From positions 1,453,222 to 1,517,221 of the forward strand of contig NZ_JACHYH010000001.1 of NCBI RefSeq assembly GCF_014192715.1: DNA of 64,000 nucleotides. Reading direction: 5' to 3'. Positions 30,194-38,392 of this stretch are shown piece after piece. How positions within the stretch are numbered: position 1 is the first letter of the stretch; each line of letters begins with the position of its first letter. The translations under genes were made by a program, and so were the position numbers. The notes under the pieces were generated by a model, which had not been told where the DNA came from, made no database searches, and saw only the letters and a program-made list of their open reading frames with translations. This DNA comes from Luteibacter sp. Sphag1AF (lineage in GTDB: Bacteria; Pseudomonadota; Gammaproteobacteria; Xanthomonadales; Rhodanobacteraceae).

Positions 30194-32743
30194 TCACGAC
30201 GTTGCATCCGCCTGCCCTGCCTGAAACGTGAGCGATTCGAGGCTCTGGCGCACGTCATCAAAACCTTCCCATGGATCGGCGCGAAGGCGCGCCAATCGCT
30301 TCGGTAGCGTATGGATGTTGAATGCGCTGCCGCTCTTGATCTTGTCCAGCTCTTCCCATCGCAGCGGCACCGATGCGGGCGCACCAGCACGTGCGCGCAA
30401 AGAGTACGACGCCACGCTGGTGGCGCCGCGCCCGTTACGCAGGTAATCCAGATAGATCTTTCCGTTGCGCAGTCGTTTGGCAGATGTCGCCACGAATTCG
30501 AGCGGGTGCATGCCCGCCAGGGCTTCGGCGAAGCCCCGCGCGAATGACTTCACCAGGTCCCACGGCGATCCCGGATTCAAAGGCACGACCACATGCAAGC
30601 CCTTTCCGCCCGTGGTGCGAACGAACGATACGAGACCGATGGCAGTAAGCAGCGTGCGTACTTGTCTGGCCGCAGCAACCACACGGGCCCAGCTCACGCC
30701 TTCGCCAGGATCGAGATCGAAGACGATGCGATCCGCGATGTCCGGTGTTGCAACGGTGGAACCCCACGGATGGAACTCGATGGCACCAAACTGCACGAGC
30801 TCGATCACGCTTTCTTCGTTCTTCGGATAGAGCCATGTTGCGGTAGCGCCTGTTTCTTCCTTTATTTTCGCTGCCCCTGCGTACTCCAGGCCTGCGATCA
30901 GATGCTTCTGAAAAAAGCAGTGCTCGCCGATGCCGCCCGGACAACGGATGGTCGACGTCGGACGATTCACGATGCCGGGAAGCAGCCACGGCATCACAGT
31001 GTGGTAGTAGTCGGCAACCTGTTGCTTGGTGATGTTGTCTTCGGGAAAGACCACGCGGTCGGGATGGGTGATGACAACCGGTGAGCGCGTTTTTCCCTTA
31101 TTTTTGGCGATTTTTCGGGGAGTATCTGGCATGGGTTCGTTTCCTCGAAGGTCCATGGGGCGCTTGTCCATCCGCAGCGTCTTGAGGCTGGGCTGGCGCA
31201 GAAGACCATGGTTGCCGATGCCCCGGAACCACACTTCCGCCACCGTCGTCGGCTTGATCCAGAGCGCGCCTTTCAGCAACGGGTCGATGTTGTTGAGGCG
31301 GATGGGTGGCTCGCGCGTACCTTTCGTGGCGAGTGTTTCGCCGAGCTGTTTCAATTGTCCGTCTGTGAAACCTGTGCCGACGCGGCCCATGTAAGTCCAC
31401 TGGTCGCCTTCACCGGGCCGCCCCAGAAGCAACGAGCCGAACGCCAGTCGCGCCCCTTTGGCGGGCGTGTAACCGATCACGGCAAATTCGTCGCTTTGCA
31501 GCCGCTTGATCTTCAGCCAGTCCTCGCTGCGTCCGGCGCGATAGCCGGAATCCACCCGCTTGGACATGATGCCTTCGAGCTGCTGGTCCATCGCCATTTG
31601 AAAGACGGCGTCGCCATCGTTCAGATGATGGTCGCTGAAGCCCAGATGCGCGGGCGTGTGTTCCACGACGCGCTTCAGTAGCGCCTTGCGGTCGAGCAAG
31701 CTCGCGCGTGTGAGGTCGTAACCAAGCAGCGCGGGCATATCGAACAGCATGTAGACCAGCGGTGCCTGCGCCTCGCCAGACAACGTGCGCTGCAATGCGT
31801 TGAAATCGCTGCGGCCATGGCTGTCCAGTGCAATCAGCTCGCCGTCCAGACGGGCCGAATCCAGCTTCAGGTCACGGATCGCACTCGTGATTTCCGGCAC
31901 TTTGTCGTTCCACGCAAGGCCATTGCGCGACCACAGGGTCACCTCGCCGTCGGTGATGGAAGCAAGCAGGCGGTAGCCATCCCATTTCACTTCGTGCAAC
32001 CAGTTCGGGCCGTTGGGCGGTGTGTCGTGCAGCTTCGCCAGTTCCGGTGCAAAGAATCCGGATGGTACGTCCGCTCCGCGAGCACCCTGCATGGCCGCCA
32101 GTGCCTTGCGCATACTAGCCGCAGATGCCCGGCGTTTGACGGGCCTCGTTGGTCGTCGCGCCACGGAGAGCTTGCTGGCCGCCTTCTTTTCGTTGGGCGT
32201 GCGTGCGGCCTTGCGTGTGCTGCGCACCATCGTTGCGTCCAGCAGATCGTCAGCCTCGACGTCGCTGGCCCAGGCATCCGCATCCTTGATGAGAAACCAT
32301 GCAGGCTGGCGCTCTTTTTTACCGCTGCGCACCAGATGCCAGCCGCCCTTCAGCCGTTGCCCGTCCAGGTGGAAATGCAGGTGGCCTTTGCGAAGTTGAG
32401 CCTCTGCGTCGCCCTGTGTGGACCAGACGCCGCGATCAAACAGATCAACATGACCCTTGCCGTAGCCTTCTTCGATATCGCCTTCAAAGTCGGCATAAGC
32501 CACCGGATGGTCTTCCACTTCCACGGCGAGCCGCTTGACCGTGGGATCGAAACTGGGGCCCTTGGGAACGGCCCAACTGCGCAGCGTGTCACCCACTTGC
32601 AGACGAAAATCGAAATGACGTCGACTGGCGTGATGCAGTTGCACCACGAAGATGGCGCGCGCAGCGGCCGGTGCCGGATGGTCGGGCGCGGGCTCCCGGG
32701 TACGGCTGAAGTCACGCTTTCGGCGGTAGTTGGCCAGCGTCAT
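30194..32743 (-). CDS. ligD: Multifunctional DNA ligase D
   Basis: An 849-residue enzyme with the three modules in the order found in Pseudomonas LigD: an N-terminal 3'-phosphoesterase (FVVQLHHASRRHFDFRLQ, about residues 30-150), an ATP-dependent ligase (HEVKWDGYRLL, with the nucleophile lysine, residues about 230-530, and EGIMSKR), and a C-terminal primase-polymerase (FHPWGSTV, IVFDLDPGEG with the metal aspartates, residues about 560-840). LigD works with Ku to rejoin double-strand breaks, mostly in stationary phase. No ku gene is present in this window, so the partner must be elsewhere or missing. The start is the ATG at 32743. It is divergent from copA. Confidence 0.95.
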   Translation of the reverse strand: MTLANYRRKRDFSRTREPAPDHPAPAAARAIFVVQLHHASRRHFDFRLQVGDTLRSWAVPKGPSFDPTVKRLAVEVEDHPVAYADFEGDIEEGYGKGHVDLFDRGVWSTQGDAEAQLRKGHLHFHLDGQRLKGGWHLVRSGKKERQPAWFLIKDADAWASDVEADDLLDATMVRSTRKAARTPNEKKAASKLSVARRPTRPVKRRASAASMRKALAAMQGARGADVPSGFFAPELAKLHDTPPNGPNWLHEVKWDGYRLLASITDGEVTLWSRNGLAWNDKVPEITSAIRDLKLDSARLDGELIALDSHGRSDFNALQRTLSGEAQAPLVYMLFDMPALLGYDLTRASLLDRKALLKRVVEHTPAHLGFSDHHLNDGDAVFQMAMDQQLEGIMSKRVDSGYRAGRSEDWLKIKRLQSDEFAVIGYTPAKGARLAFGSLLLGRPGEGDQWTYMGRVGTGFTDGQLKQLGETLATKGTREPPIRLNNIDPLLKGALWIKPTTVAEVWFRGIGNHGLLRQPSLKTLRMDKRPMDLRGNEPMPDTPRKIAKNKGKTRSPVVITHPDRVVFPEDNITKQQVADYYHTVMPWLLPGIVNRPTSTIRCPGGIGEHCFFQKHLIAGLEYAGAAKIKEETGATATWLYPKNEESVIELVQFGAIEFHPWGSTVATPDIADRIVFDLDPGEGVSWARVVAAARQVRTLLTAIGLVSFVRTTGGKGLHVVVPLNPGSPWDLVKSFARGFAEALAGMHPLEFVATSAKRLRNGKIYLDYLRNGRGATSVASYSLRARAGAPASVPLRWEELDKIKSGSAFNIHTLPKRLARLRADPWEGFDDVRQSLESLTFQAGQADATS

Positions 32744-32871
32744 GCACTATCCATCGCACTGCACAGGTGAAGCCGCGGTCGAGGTCGCGCAGGCCGCATG
32801 AACCCTGCTCCACCTTGAGCCGTCACCATGGCGCCCGGTAACCTGCCGGGCCGAGCACACACGGACGCGCC

Positions 32872-34545
32872 ATGTCTTCCCATCCCAGCGATCTGGATAT
32901 TTCCCGCCGGCGTTTTGTCCGGGGCCTGGCCGTGGGCGGACTGGTGCTGGGCGCAGGCCTGGGGCGCGCGGGAAACAGCATCGCCCAGGTTCGCCCCATT
33001 GCTGGCGAAACCCCCGGAAGTATCGAATACGCCATCGACATCGTGGAGGCGCCGGTCAACTACACCGGCAAGGCGCGTCGCGCAGTCACCGTAAACGGCG
33101 GTGTGCCCGGCCCACTGCTGCGCTGGAAAGAAGGCACGCCCGTCACCATCCGCGTGACCAATCGCCTGAAAACCCCCACATCACTGCACTGGCACGGCAT
33201 TCTTCTGCCCGCCGACCAGGATGGCGTACCCGGATTGAGCTTCGATGGCATCGCGCCCGGCGAGACCTTTACCTATCGGTTTCCCGTGCGTCAGTCGGGC
33301 ACCTACTGGTACCACTCACACACGCGTTTTCAGGAACAAGTGGGACTGTACGGGCCGATCATCATTGATCCGGCTGGCGAAGAGCCGCATCCCGTGCAGC
33401 GTGACTACGTGCTGCTGCTGAGCGACTGGACAGACGAAGATCCCGAGCGGGTCTACAGCAAGCTGAAGACCCGCAGCGACGTGTACAACTATGGCCAGCC
33501 GACGGTGGGCGACGTGGTACGCGACATTCGTGCCGATGGCGTGCGTGGCGCGATGGCGAAGCGTGGCATGTGGAACCGCATGCGCATGAGTCCTACGGAT
33601 CTGTCCGACGTATCCGGCGCCACGTACACGTATCTGATGAACGGAACGACGCCCCGGGGAAACTGGACGGGAGCGTTCACTCCGGGCGAGAAGATCCGCC
33701 TGCGCGTCATCAATGGCTCGTCGTCCACCATCTTCGACCTGCGCGTTCCCGGCCTGAAAATGACGGTGATCGCCACGGATGGACAGAACGTTGAACCGGT
33801 GGATGTTGACGAGATGCGCGTTGCCCCGGCGGAGACCTACGATGTGCTGGTCGAACCGGCTGAACACCGGGCATACACGATCTTCGCCCAATCCATCGAC
33901 CGCTCCGGCTTCGCGCGCGGCACGCTGTCGCCGGGCCACGGTATGACCGCTGCGGTGCCCGCGGTGGATGCGCGCGAATGGCTCAGCATGGACGACATGA
34001 TGGGTGCGATGGATGGCGACGGCCCGATGGCCCACCACGCGCGCACCGAGTACGGCGTGGGCGTGGATATGCGTGTGGACATGCCACGCGTGAACCTGGA
34101 TGACCCGGGCATCGGTTTGCGCGACAACGGCCGACGCGTTCTCACGTATGCCGACCTGCGCACGGTAGGCGGTCCACGCGATGCGCGGGCACCCACGCGG
34201 GACATCGAACTGCATCTCACCGGCAACATGGAGCGTTTCATGTGGTCGTTCGACGGCCAGAAGTTCTCCGAGGCCAAACCGATTCACCTTCACCTCGGCG
34301 AGCGCGTGCGCTTCATTCTGGTGAACGACACCATGATGAATCATCCGATCCATCTGCACGGCATGTGGAGCGAGATGGAGTCGCCGGAAGGCGCTTTCCA
34401 GGTGCGCAAGCACACCATCAATGTGCAGCCGGCGCAGCGCATCACGTGGCTGGTGAGCGCGGATACGCCGGGGCGCTGGGCCTTTCATTGCCACATGCTC
34501 TACCACATGGAAGCGGGCATGTTTCGCGAAGTGGTGGTGTCGTGA
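32872..34545 (+). CDS. copA: Copper resistance multicopper oxidase CopA
   Basis: A 557-residue periplasmic multicopper oxidase exported by the Tat system: the twin-arginine motif is SRRRFVRGL, about residues 8-16, followed by a hydrophobic stretch. The four copper motifs are present: HWHGILLP, WYHSHTRFQEQ, HPIHLHGMW and HCHMLYHMEAGM. A methionine-rich loop (MDDMMGAMDGDGPM) suggests extra copper(I) binding. CopA-type enzymes oxidise Cu(I) or bind copper in the periplasm. It overlaps copB by 4 bases (GTGA), so the pair is coupled. No CopRS regulator lies in the window. Confidence 0.94.
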   Translation: MSSHPSDLDISRRRFVRGLAVGGLVLGAGLGRAGNSIAQVRPIAGETPGSIEYAIDIVEAPVNYTGKARRAVTVNGGVPGPLLRWKEGTPVTIRVTNRLKTPTSLHWHGILLPADQDGVPGLSFDGIAPGETFTYRFPVRQSGTYWYHSHTRFQEQVGLYGPIIIDPAGEEPHPVQRDYVLLLSDWTDEDPERVYSKLKTRSDVYNYGQPTVGDVVRDIRADGVRGAMAKRGMWNRMRMSPTDLSDVSGATYTYLMNGTTPRGNWTGAFTPGEKIRLRVINGSSSTIFDLRVPGLKMTVIATDGQNVEPVDVDEMRVAPAETYDVLVEPAEHRAYTIFAQSIDRSGFARGTLSPGHGMTAAVPAVDAREWLSMDDMMGAMDGDGPMAHHARTEYGVGVDMRVDMPRVNLDDPGIGLRDNGRRVLTYADLRTVGGPRDARAPTRDIELHLTGNMERFMWSFDGQKFSEAKPIHLHLGERVRFILVNDTMMNHPIHLHGMWSEMESPEGAFQVRKHTINVQPAQRITWLVSADTPGRWAFHCHMLYHMEAGMFREVVVS

Positions 34546-35522
34546 GGACGTACGTTGCCGCCTTTGTCTTTCTGCTGGCTGGCACCGCACATGCGCAGGA
34601 CAGCATGGCAGGCATGGACCACTCATCCATGTCGCACGGCATGGACATGCCCGCCGCCACACCGCCGCCGACGGACAAAGCCGGCGATGACCCGACGCCT
34701 GCGGACCCCGGCGGCATGGATCATTCGTCGATGAATCACGGCGCGATGGACGGCATGGACATGGACCACGCGCATATGGATGGCATGTCGATGGGGCCCA
34801 TGCAGGGCGGCTCTGCACCGGCCGATGCGCGCAATCCGGACTATTCCGACGGATTGCATCACGGTTCCATGCAAGCCATGGACATGAACGATGCGGCGAC
34901 GCGCGGCACGCTGATGATCGACCAGCTCGAAGCATGGAGTGGCCGCGACAGCCAGGGGCAGCGCTGGGAGGCGGAAGGCTGGTATGGCGGCGACGTCGAC
35001 AAGCTGTGGATTCGCACGGAAGGCGAGCGCACGCGTGGCTCGCTGGATGAGGCAGACGTGGAGCTGCTTTGGAGCCACGCCGTTTCGACCTTCTGGGACA
35101 CACAGCTGGGCGTTCGTCACGATACAGGCGAAGGCCCGGCTCGCCAGTGGGCAGCCTTTGGAATCAAAGGGTTGGCTCCGTACTGGTTTGAGCTGGAGGC
35201 GACGGCATATGCCGGGCCCTCGGGTCGTACGGCTGCTCGCTTCAAGGCGAGCTACGAACTGCTGTTCACCCAGCGGCTGATTCTTGAGCCTGAGTTGGAG
35301 TTCAACGCCTATGGCAACGCAGACAGGGCACGCGCCACCGGTAGCGGGCTGTCTGACGCGCAACTGGGACTGCGGCTTCGCTACGAGTTTTCCCGCTCGT
35401 TCGCGCCGTACGTGGGGGTGAAAATCACCCATGACTTCGGTCAAACCGCGCGTTTCACGCGTGCCCGGGGTGACCGGATCACCGATCTGCAATGGGTCGC
35501 CGGCCTTCGCCTCTGGTTCTGA
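34542..35522 (+). CDS. copB: Copper resistance protein CopB, outer membrane
   Basis: A 326-residue outer-membrane protein. A signal peptide (about residues 1-18, ending TAHA) is followed by a long Met/His-rich copper-binding region with repeats of the type MDHSSM and GMDMDHAHMDGMSMG, then a CopB-family barrel starting about residue 115 and ending in VAGLRLWF, an aromatic-terminated sorting end. It works with CopA in copper sequestration at the envelope. The start is a GTG that overlaps the copA stop; a longer upstream frame lies within copA and is ignored. The barrel length (about 210 residues) is usual for the family. Confidence 0.92.
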   Translation: MRTYVAAFVFLLAGTAHAQDSMAGMDHSSMSHGMDMPAATPPPTDKAGDDPTPADPGGMDHSSMNHGAMDGMDMDHAHMDGMSMGPMQGGSAPADARNPDYSDGLHHGSMQAMDMNDAATRGTLMIDQLEAWSGRDSQGQRWEAEGWYGGDVDKLWIRTEGERTRGSLDEADVELLWSHAVSTFWDTQLGVRHDTGEGPARQWAAFGIKGLAPYWFELEATAYAGPSGRTAARFKASYELLFTQRLILEPELEFNAYGNADRARATGSGLSDAQLGLRLRYEFSRSFAPYVGVKITHDFGQTARFTRARGDRITDLQWVAGLRLWF

Positions 35523-35589
35523 GTTCCCGTCCACCCGCGCATCATGGACGCCGTTGTAGAGTCGGCAGGCCAGTTCACAGGAGCCAGCC

Positions 35590-35736
35590 ATGACGAGCAC
35601 AACGATGCCGCGCGTTCGACCCGGGGAAGAAACGACCGGGTCCGGTGATCCGTCTCATCGCGAACGGGAGCTGGCCGATGAACCGGTGACGACCGGCTCG
35701 GGTGATCCGTCGCATGCACTGGACGAAGAAGAGTAG
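35590..35736 (+). CDS. 48-residue peptide with an internal tandem motif
   Basis: A small gene with a strong ribosome site (GGAG, six bases, ATG). The protein is acidic and contains the motif TTGSGDPSH twice, in ETTGSGDPSHRER and VTTGSGDPSHALDEEE. It has no signal peptide or membrane segment. The copied motif argues that it is translated, since a chance frame would not keep it in phase. No family is recognised. It lies between copB and a VOC protein gene. Confidence 0.6.
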   Translation: MTSTTMPRVRPGEETTGSGDPSHRERELADEPVTTGSGDPSHALDEEE

Positions 35737-35798
35737 ACGCATGCCGATGTTGCACTGATCCGTCCATCGTCAAACGACACGACGAAAAGGAGTGCGCC

Positions 35799-36308
35799 AT
35801 GAAAGATCGCATTCAACGCATCACGCCGTTTCTGTGGTTCGACGAAAACGCAGAAGAGGCCGTCAATTTCTACATCCGGGTTTTCGACGATGCGCGCATC
35901 GTCACCACCACGCGCTACAGCGCAGAGTCTGCAAAAGCATCGGGCCGACGTGAGGGCTCGGTCATGACGGTGGCTTTTGATCTCGCCGGCCAGCGTTTCA
36001 CTGCCTTGAACGGTGGTCCGGCATTCCATTTCACCGAGGCTATTTCACTCGTAGTGAACTGCGATACGCAGGAAGAGGTGGACCACTACTGGAACCGGCT
36101 TTCCGAAGGAGGCGATCCAGCGGCCCAGCAATGCGGCTGGCTGAAAGATCGGTTTGGACTGTCCTGGCAGGTGGTGCCCGTGGCTTTGTTTGCGTTGCTT
36201 TCCGATCCGGACAGCGAACGTGGACGCCGCACGGTCGATGCACTGATGGACATGAAAAAACTGGATATCGCTGTGTTGCGCCAGGCGGCGGACGGGCAGG
36301 GCAGGTGA
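35799..36308 (+). CDS. VOC family protein (PhnB-like, 3-demethylubiquinone methyltransferase-domain type)
   Basis: A 169-residue protein with the vicinal oxygen chelate fold of the PhnB-like group: starts RIQRITPFLWFDENAEEAVNFYIRVFDDARI, has FTALNGGPAFHFTEAISLVV, and ends with FGLSWQVVP. Members of this group are common and mostly of unknown substrate; they are often wrongly called methyltransferases. The ATG follows AAGGAG six bases upstream. Confidence 0.85.
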   Translation: MKDRIQRITPFLWFDENAEEAVNFYIRVFDDARIVTTTRYSAESAKASGRREGSVMTVAFDLAGQRFTALNGGPAFHFTEAISLVVNCDTQEEVDHYWNRLSEGGDPAAQQCGWLKDRFGLSWQVVPVALFALLSDPDSERGRRTVDALMDMKKLDIAVLRQAADGQGR

Positions 36309-36342
36309 CGGTTACGGCGTGAGGCCGTGATCACTGCCAAAC

Positions 36343-36657
36343 TCAGCGATCATCGGCCTCGGCAAGCGCCCAGCAGCATGCCAGCAGCGAGATGCCCGCC
36401 GCAGCGAACAGCGCTGCCATGGTGCCTGTCGACATCGCACCATCAAGTGCATTGCGCCATGGAGTATGGGGCAGGTCGGCGATGCACCATCCACACGCCG
36501 CGATGCCGAGTGTCACGCCAGTCCATATCGGCCATGCCGCACGGCGGCGTCGGGCGGGGATGCTTTCCATCACGCGCTCGGTGAATCCGTCGTCCGCGAC
36601 ATGGCCCTCAAACTGCCTGCGCAGCAGCATCTCGATGGAATCGTCTGAATGATTCAT
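36343..36657 (-). CDS. Probable membrane anti-sigma factor, downstream of ECF sigma gene
   Basis: A 104-residue protein with a cytoplasmic N-terminal helix region (LLRRQFEGHVADDGFTERVMESIPARRRRAAW) and two hydrophobic segments (WPIWTGVTLGIAACGWCIA and GTMAALFAAAGISLLACCWALA). It overlaps the sigma factor gene by 4 bases, the usual arrangement for an anti-sigma factor. No zinc-binding HxxxCxxC motif is visible, so it is not a ZAS-type anti-sigma factor; the role is inferred from position and layout. Confidence 0.6.
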   Translation of the reverse strand: MNHSDDSIEMLLRRQFEGHVADDGFTERVMESIPARRRRAAWPIWTGVTLGIAACGWCIADLPHTPWRNALDGAMSTGTMAALFAAAGISLLACCWALAEADDR

Positions 36658-37232
36658 GCCTGCTCCTCATTGACGGCATCGCTCCAGGGAGCGAGCCACA
36701 GTTTCAGTTTTGCCTTTCCGCGCAATGCGTGGCTTTTCACAGTGCCCACCGGCATGGTCAGCACATACGCCGCTTCCTCATGGCTGAGGCCCAACTGCAC
36801 ACAATGCAGCAGAACGGTCTGTTCGGCTGGCGAGAGGCGCTGCATGGCCCGCTCAAGATCAACGTGCAGATCGTTCGTGTGCGAGGGCGCGGTCAACTGG
36901 TGGATGATCTCATCGTCTGCACTTTCTTCGTGCCACGACTTCTTTCGATAGGCCTGCAAAAAGCAGGAGTAAGCGATGCGATAGAGCCACGTGGCGAATC
37001 GCGCGTCGCCGCGGAACTGCCCGAGTTTCCGCCAGGCGAGCAGGAACGTTTCCTGAGCCAGATCGTCCGCGGCGGCATGGTCGCCGTGCACCAGCCGGCG
37101 CAGTTGCGCACGCACGAGGCCCTGATGACGTCGCAGCAGCTGCTCGAACGCCCGACGATCATTGCCCGCGAGCACGCGGGCAACCAGCGCCTGATCTATG
37201 CGCGCCTCAGCAGCGCTATCAGCCACGGGCAC
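36654..37232 (-). CDS. ECF-type RNA polymerase sigma factor
   Basis: A 192-residue sigma-70 family factor. Region 2 is clear (AFEQLLRRHQGLVRAQLRRLV then DLAQETFLLAWRKLGQFRGDARFATWLYRIAYS), and region 4 has a helix-turn-helix (LGLSHEEAAYVLTMPVGTVKSHALRGKAKLK). Such factors direct transcription of envelope or stress genes and are usually held by an anti-sigma factor, probably the 104-residue gene that follows. It starts 14 bases inside the end of the upstream DUF6249 gene, so the three genes form one operon read on the minus strand. Confidence 0.9.
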   Translation of the reverse strand: MPVADSAAEARIDQALVARVLAGNDRRAFEQLLRRHQGLVRAQLRRLVHGDHAAADDLAQETFLLAWRKLGQFRGDARFATWLYRIAYSCFLQAYRKKSWHEESADDEIIHQLTAPSHTNDLHVDLERAMQRLSPAEQTVLLHCVQLGLSHEEAAYVLTMPVGTVKSHALRGKAKLKLWLAPWSDAVNEEQA

Positions 37233-37587
37233 CCTCGCGCTGGTTGAGCCACCAGCTGGCGAGGTAACCCAGACCCGTCATCAGCGGCAGAAGCCCGAAC
37301 CCCCACAGACCGCTGACCGCCTGACCGTTCTCAAAATGGCCGGGCAGCGCAAAAAACATGGCGCTCAATCCCAGGCCGCCACCAATCAGCACCAGTGCCC
37401 GACGGCGCTCGCTATACGCCAACCTCGGCTCCACCAGCAAAGCGGTGGGTAGCTCCACGCCCTTGTCGGCCAACTGCAACATCGTCTGGTAGCGCTCCCG
37501 AGTCTGCCCGGCGCGATAGCGAAACGTCAGGAAAAGTATGAGCACCGGTGCCAGGGTGAGGAAGAAGGGGATGGCAATGAATTCCAT
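37219..37587 (-). CDS. DUF6249-like membrane protein, first gene of the sigma operon
   Basis: A 122-residue protein with three hydrophobic segments: FIAIPFFLTLAPVLILFLTF at the start, ALVLIGGGLGLSAMFFALPG in the middle and GLLPLMTGLGYLASWWLN at the end; the stretch after the first, ERYQTMLQLADKGVELP, is typical of DUF6249. The ATG at 37587 has GGAG at good spacing and is preferred to one at 37641. It overlaps the sigma gene. Its role in the sigma pathway is unknown. Confidence 0.7.
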   Translation of the reverse strand: MEFIAIPFFLTLAPVLILFLTFRYRAGQTRERYQTMLQLADKGVELPTALLVEPRLAYSERRRALVLIGGGLGLSAMFFALPGHFENGQAVSGLWGFGLLPLMTGLGYLASWWLNQREGARG

Positions 37588-37952
37588 GAACGCGCTCCAG
37601 GTGGTCCGTAGATTGAGTGGGCTTGGTGTGCAGATGCACACATCATCTGCCGCAGTGTTGCGTCAGCCCCGCGCCGGCCGTCAAGGCCGCTGCGGGATGC
37701 TTCAGAGGCTTGGATGCTGCCGGGCGGGCAAATGGATTCAGCGGCGGGTGCCGGAGGGCAGGGGCGGGCCGTCCGGTTGGCGTTTCCGGGCGACGGAGGT
37801 TTTGCCGCCGGGATGGAGTTCGGTTGGCAGAATGGCGGGGTTGGCCCCAAGCCCTTCTTATCGCGAAAAGCTTTGGTTGGCGCACGCGCGATCCCCGCAC
37901 GTTGGCGTGCCATGGGGTGCAATCGGGACGCCGCTTCGTGTTGCGCGCAAGG
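37588..37952. other. Intergenic region between the sigma operon and the helicase remnant
   Basis: No convincing gene; arginine-rich frames only. It should hold the promoter of the sigma operon. GTGTGC (37626-37631) and GCACAC (37636-37641) form an inverted repeat about 40 bases ahead of the first gene and could be an operator. The right half has no clear feature. Confidence 0.4.
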
Positions 37953-38180
37953 TCAGGGCAAGTACGTGCTGAGCACGCCGAAGTACCCCGCACCTTCCCA
38001 ATGATCGCGATTGCCAACGATGTAAATCGCTTCTTTGGCTCTCGTGGCTGCGACGTTTAACAGGTTCGGCAGGTGCCCTGCCCACTGCCGGGCCCCATTT
38101 TGTGCAAGGAGCGGGGCGCCTAGTACTACGATGACTGCTTCGGATTCGCGACCTTGGACGCTGCTGGGAAAACAGGTTTC
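37953..38180 (-). pseudogene. Remnant of a superfamily 1 DNA/RNA helicase (C-terminus)
   Basis: Read on the minus strand, one frame gives SVQGRESEAVIVVLGAPL, then NGARQWAGHLPNLLNVAATR and ends with IVGNRDHWEGAGYFGVLST followed by YLP and a stop. This is the conserved end of superfamily 1 (Upf1/DNA2-like) helicases, with motifs V and VI (QGRE, NVAATRAK) intact. A TAA codon lies in frame just upstream near 38180, and no helicase sequence is recognisable beyond it, so only about 70 codons remain. It is the decayed tail of a once larger gene at the island edge. Confidence 0.75.
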
Positions 38181-38392
38181 TTACGAGTTTCCCCCAAGTC
38201 GCGCATTTCATGCAGCCATGCTACGAGCACTTGCGCGTTGATGCGCGATCCGACAAAGTTTGGCCATGCGGGTCCGCCATAGTTTGTCACCGCGCATCAT
38301 CCACACACGGTCCATGCGCCGTCCGGGCGTCCAGGCGATAGAGTCGCCAATGGATGTCCATCTGAGCAGCTCGAAAACCTCAGCGACGTGAG
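38181..38392 (-). other. Degenerate sequence between the helicase remnant and the SF2 helicase gene
   Basis: A minus-strand frame stays open here for about 60 codons (from near 38387 to 38213), starting HVAEVFELLRWTSIGDS and containing MDRVWMMRGDKLWR, which looks like protein rather than noise, but it has no start codon at the proper place and no family I recognise. I take it as a further fragment of decayed island genes. Confidence 0.35.
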
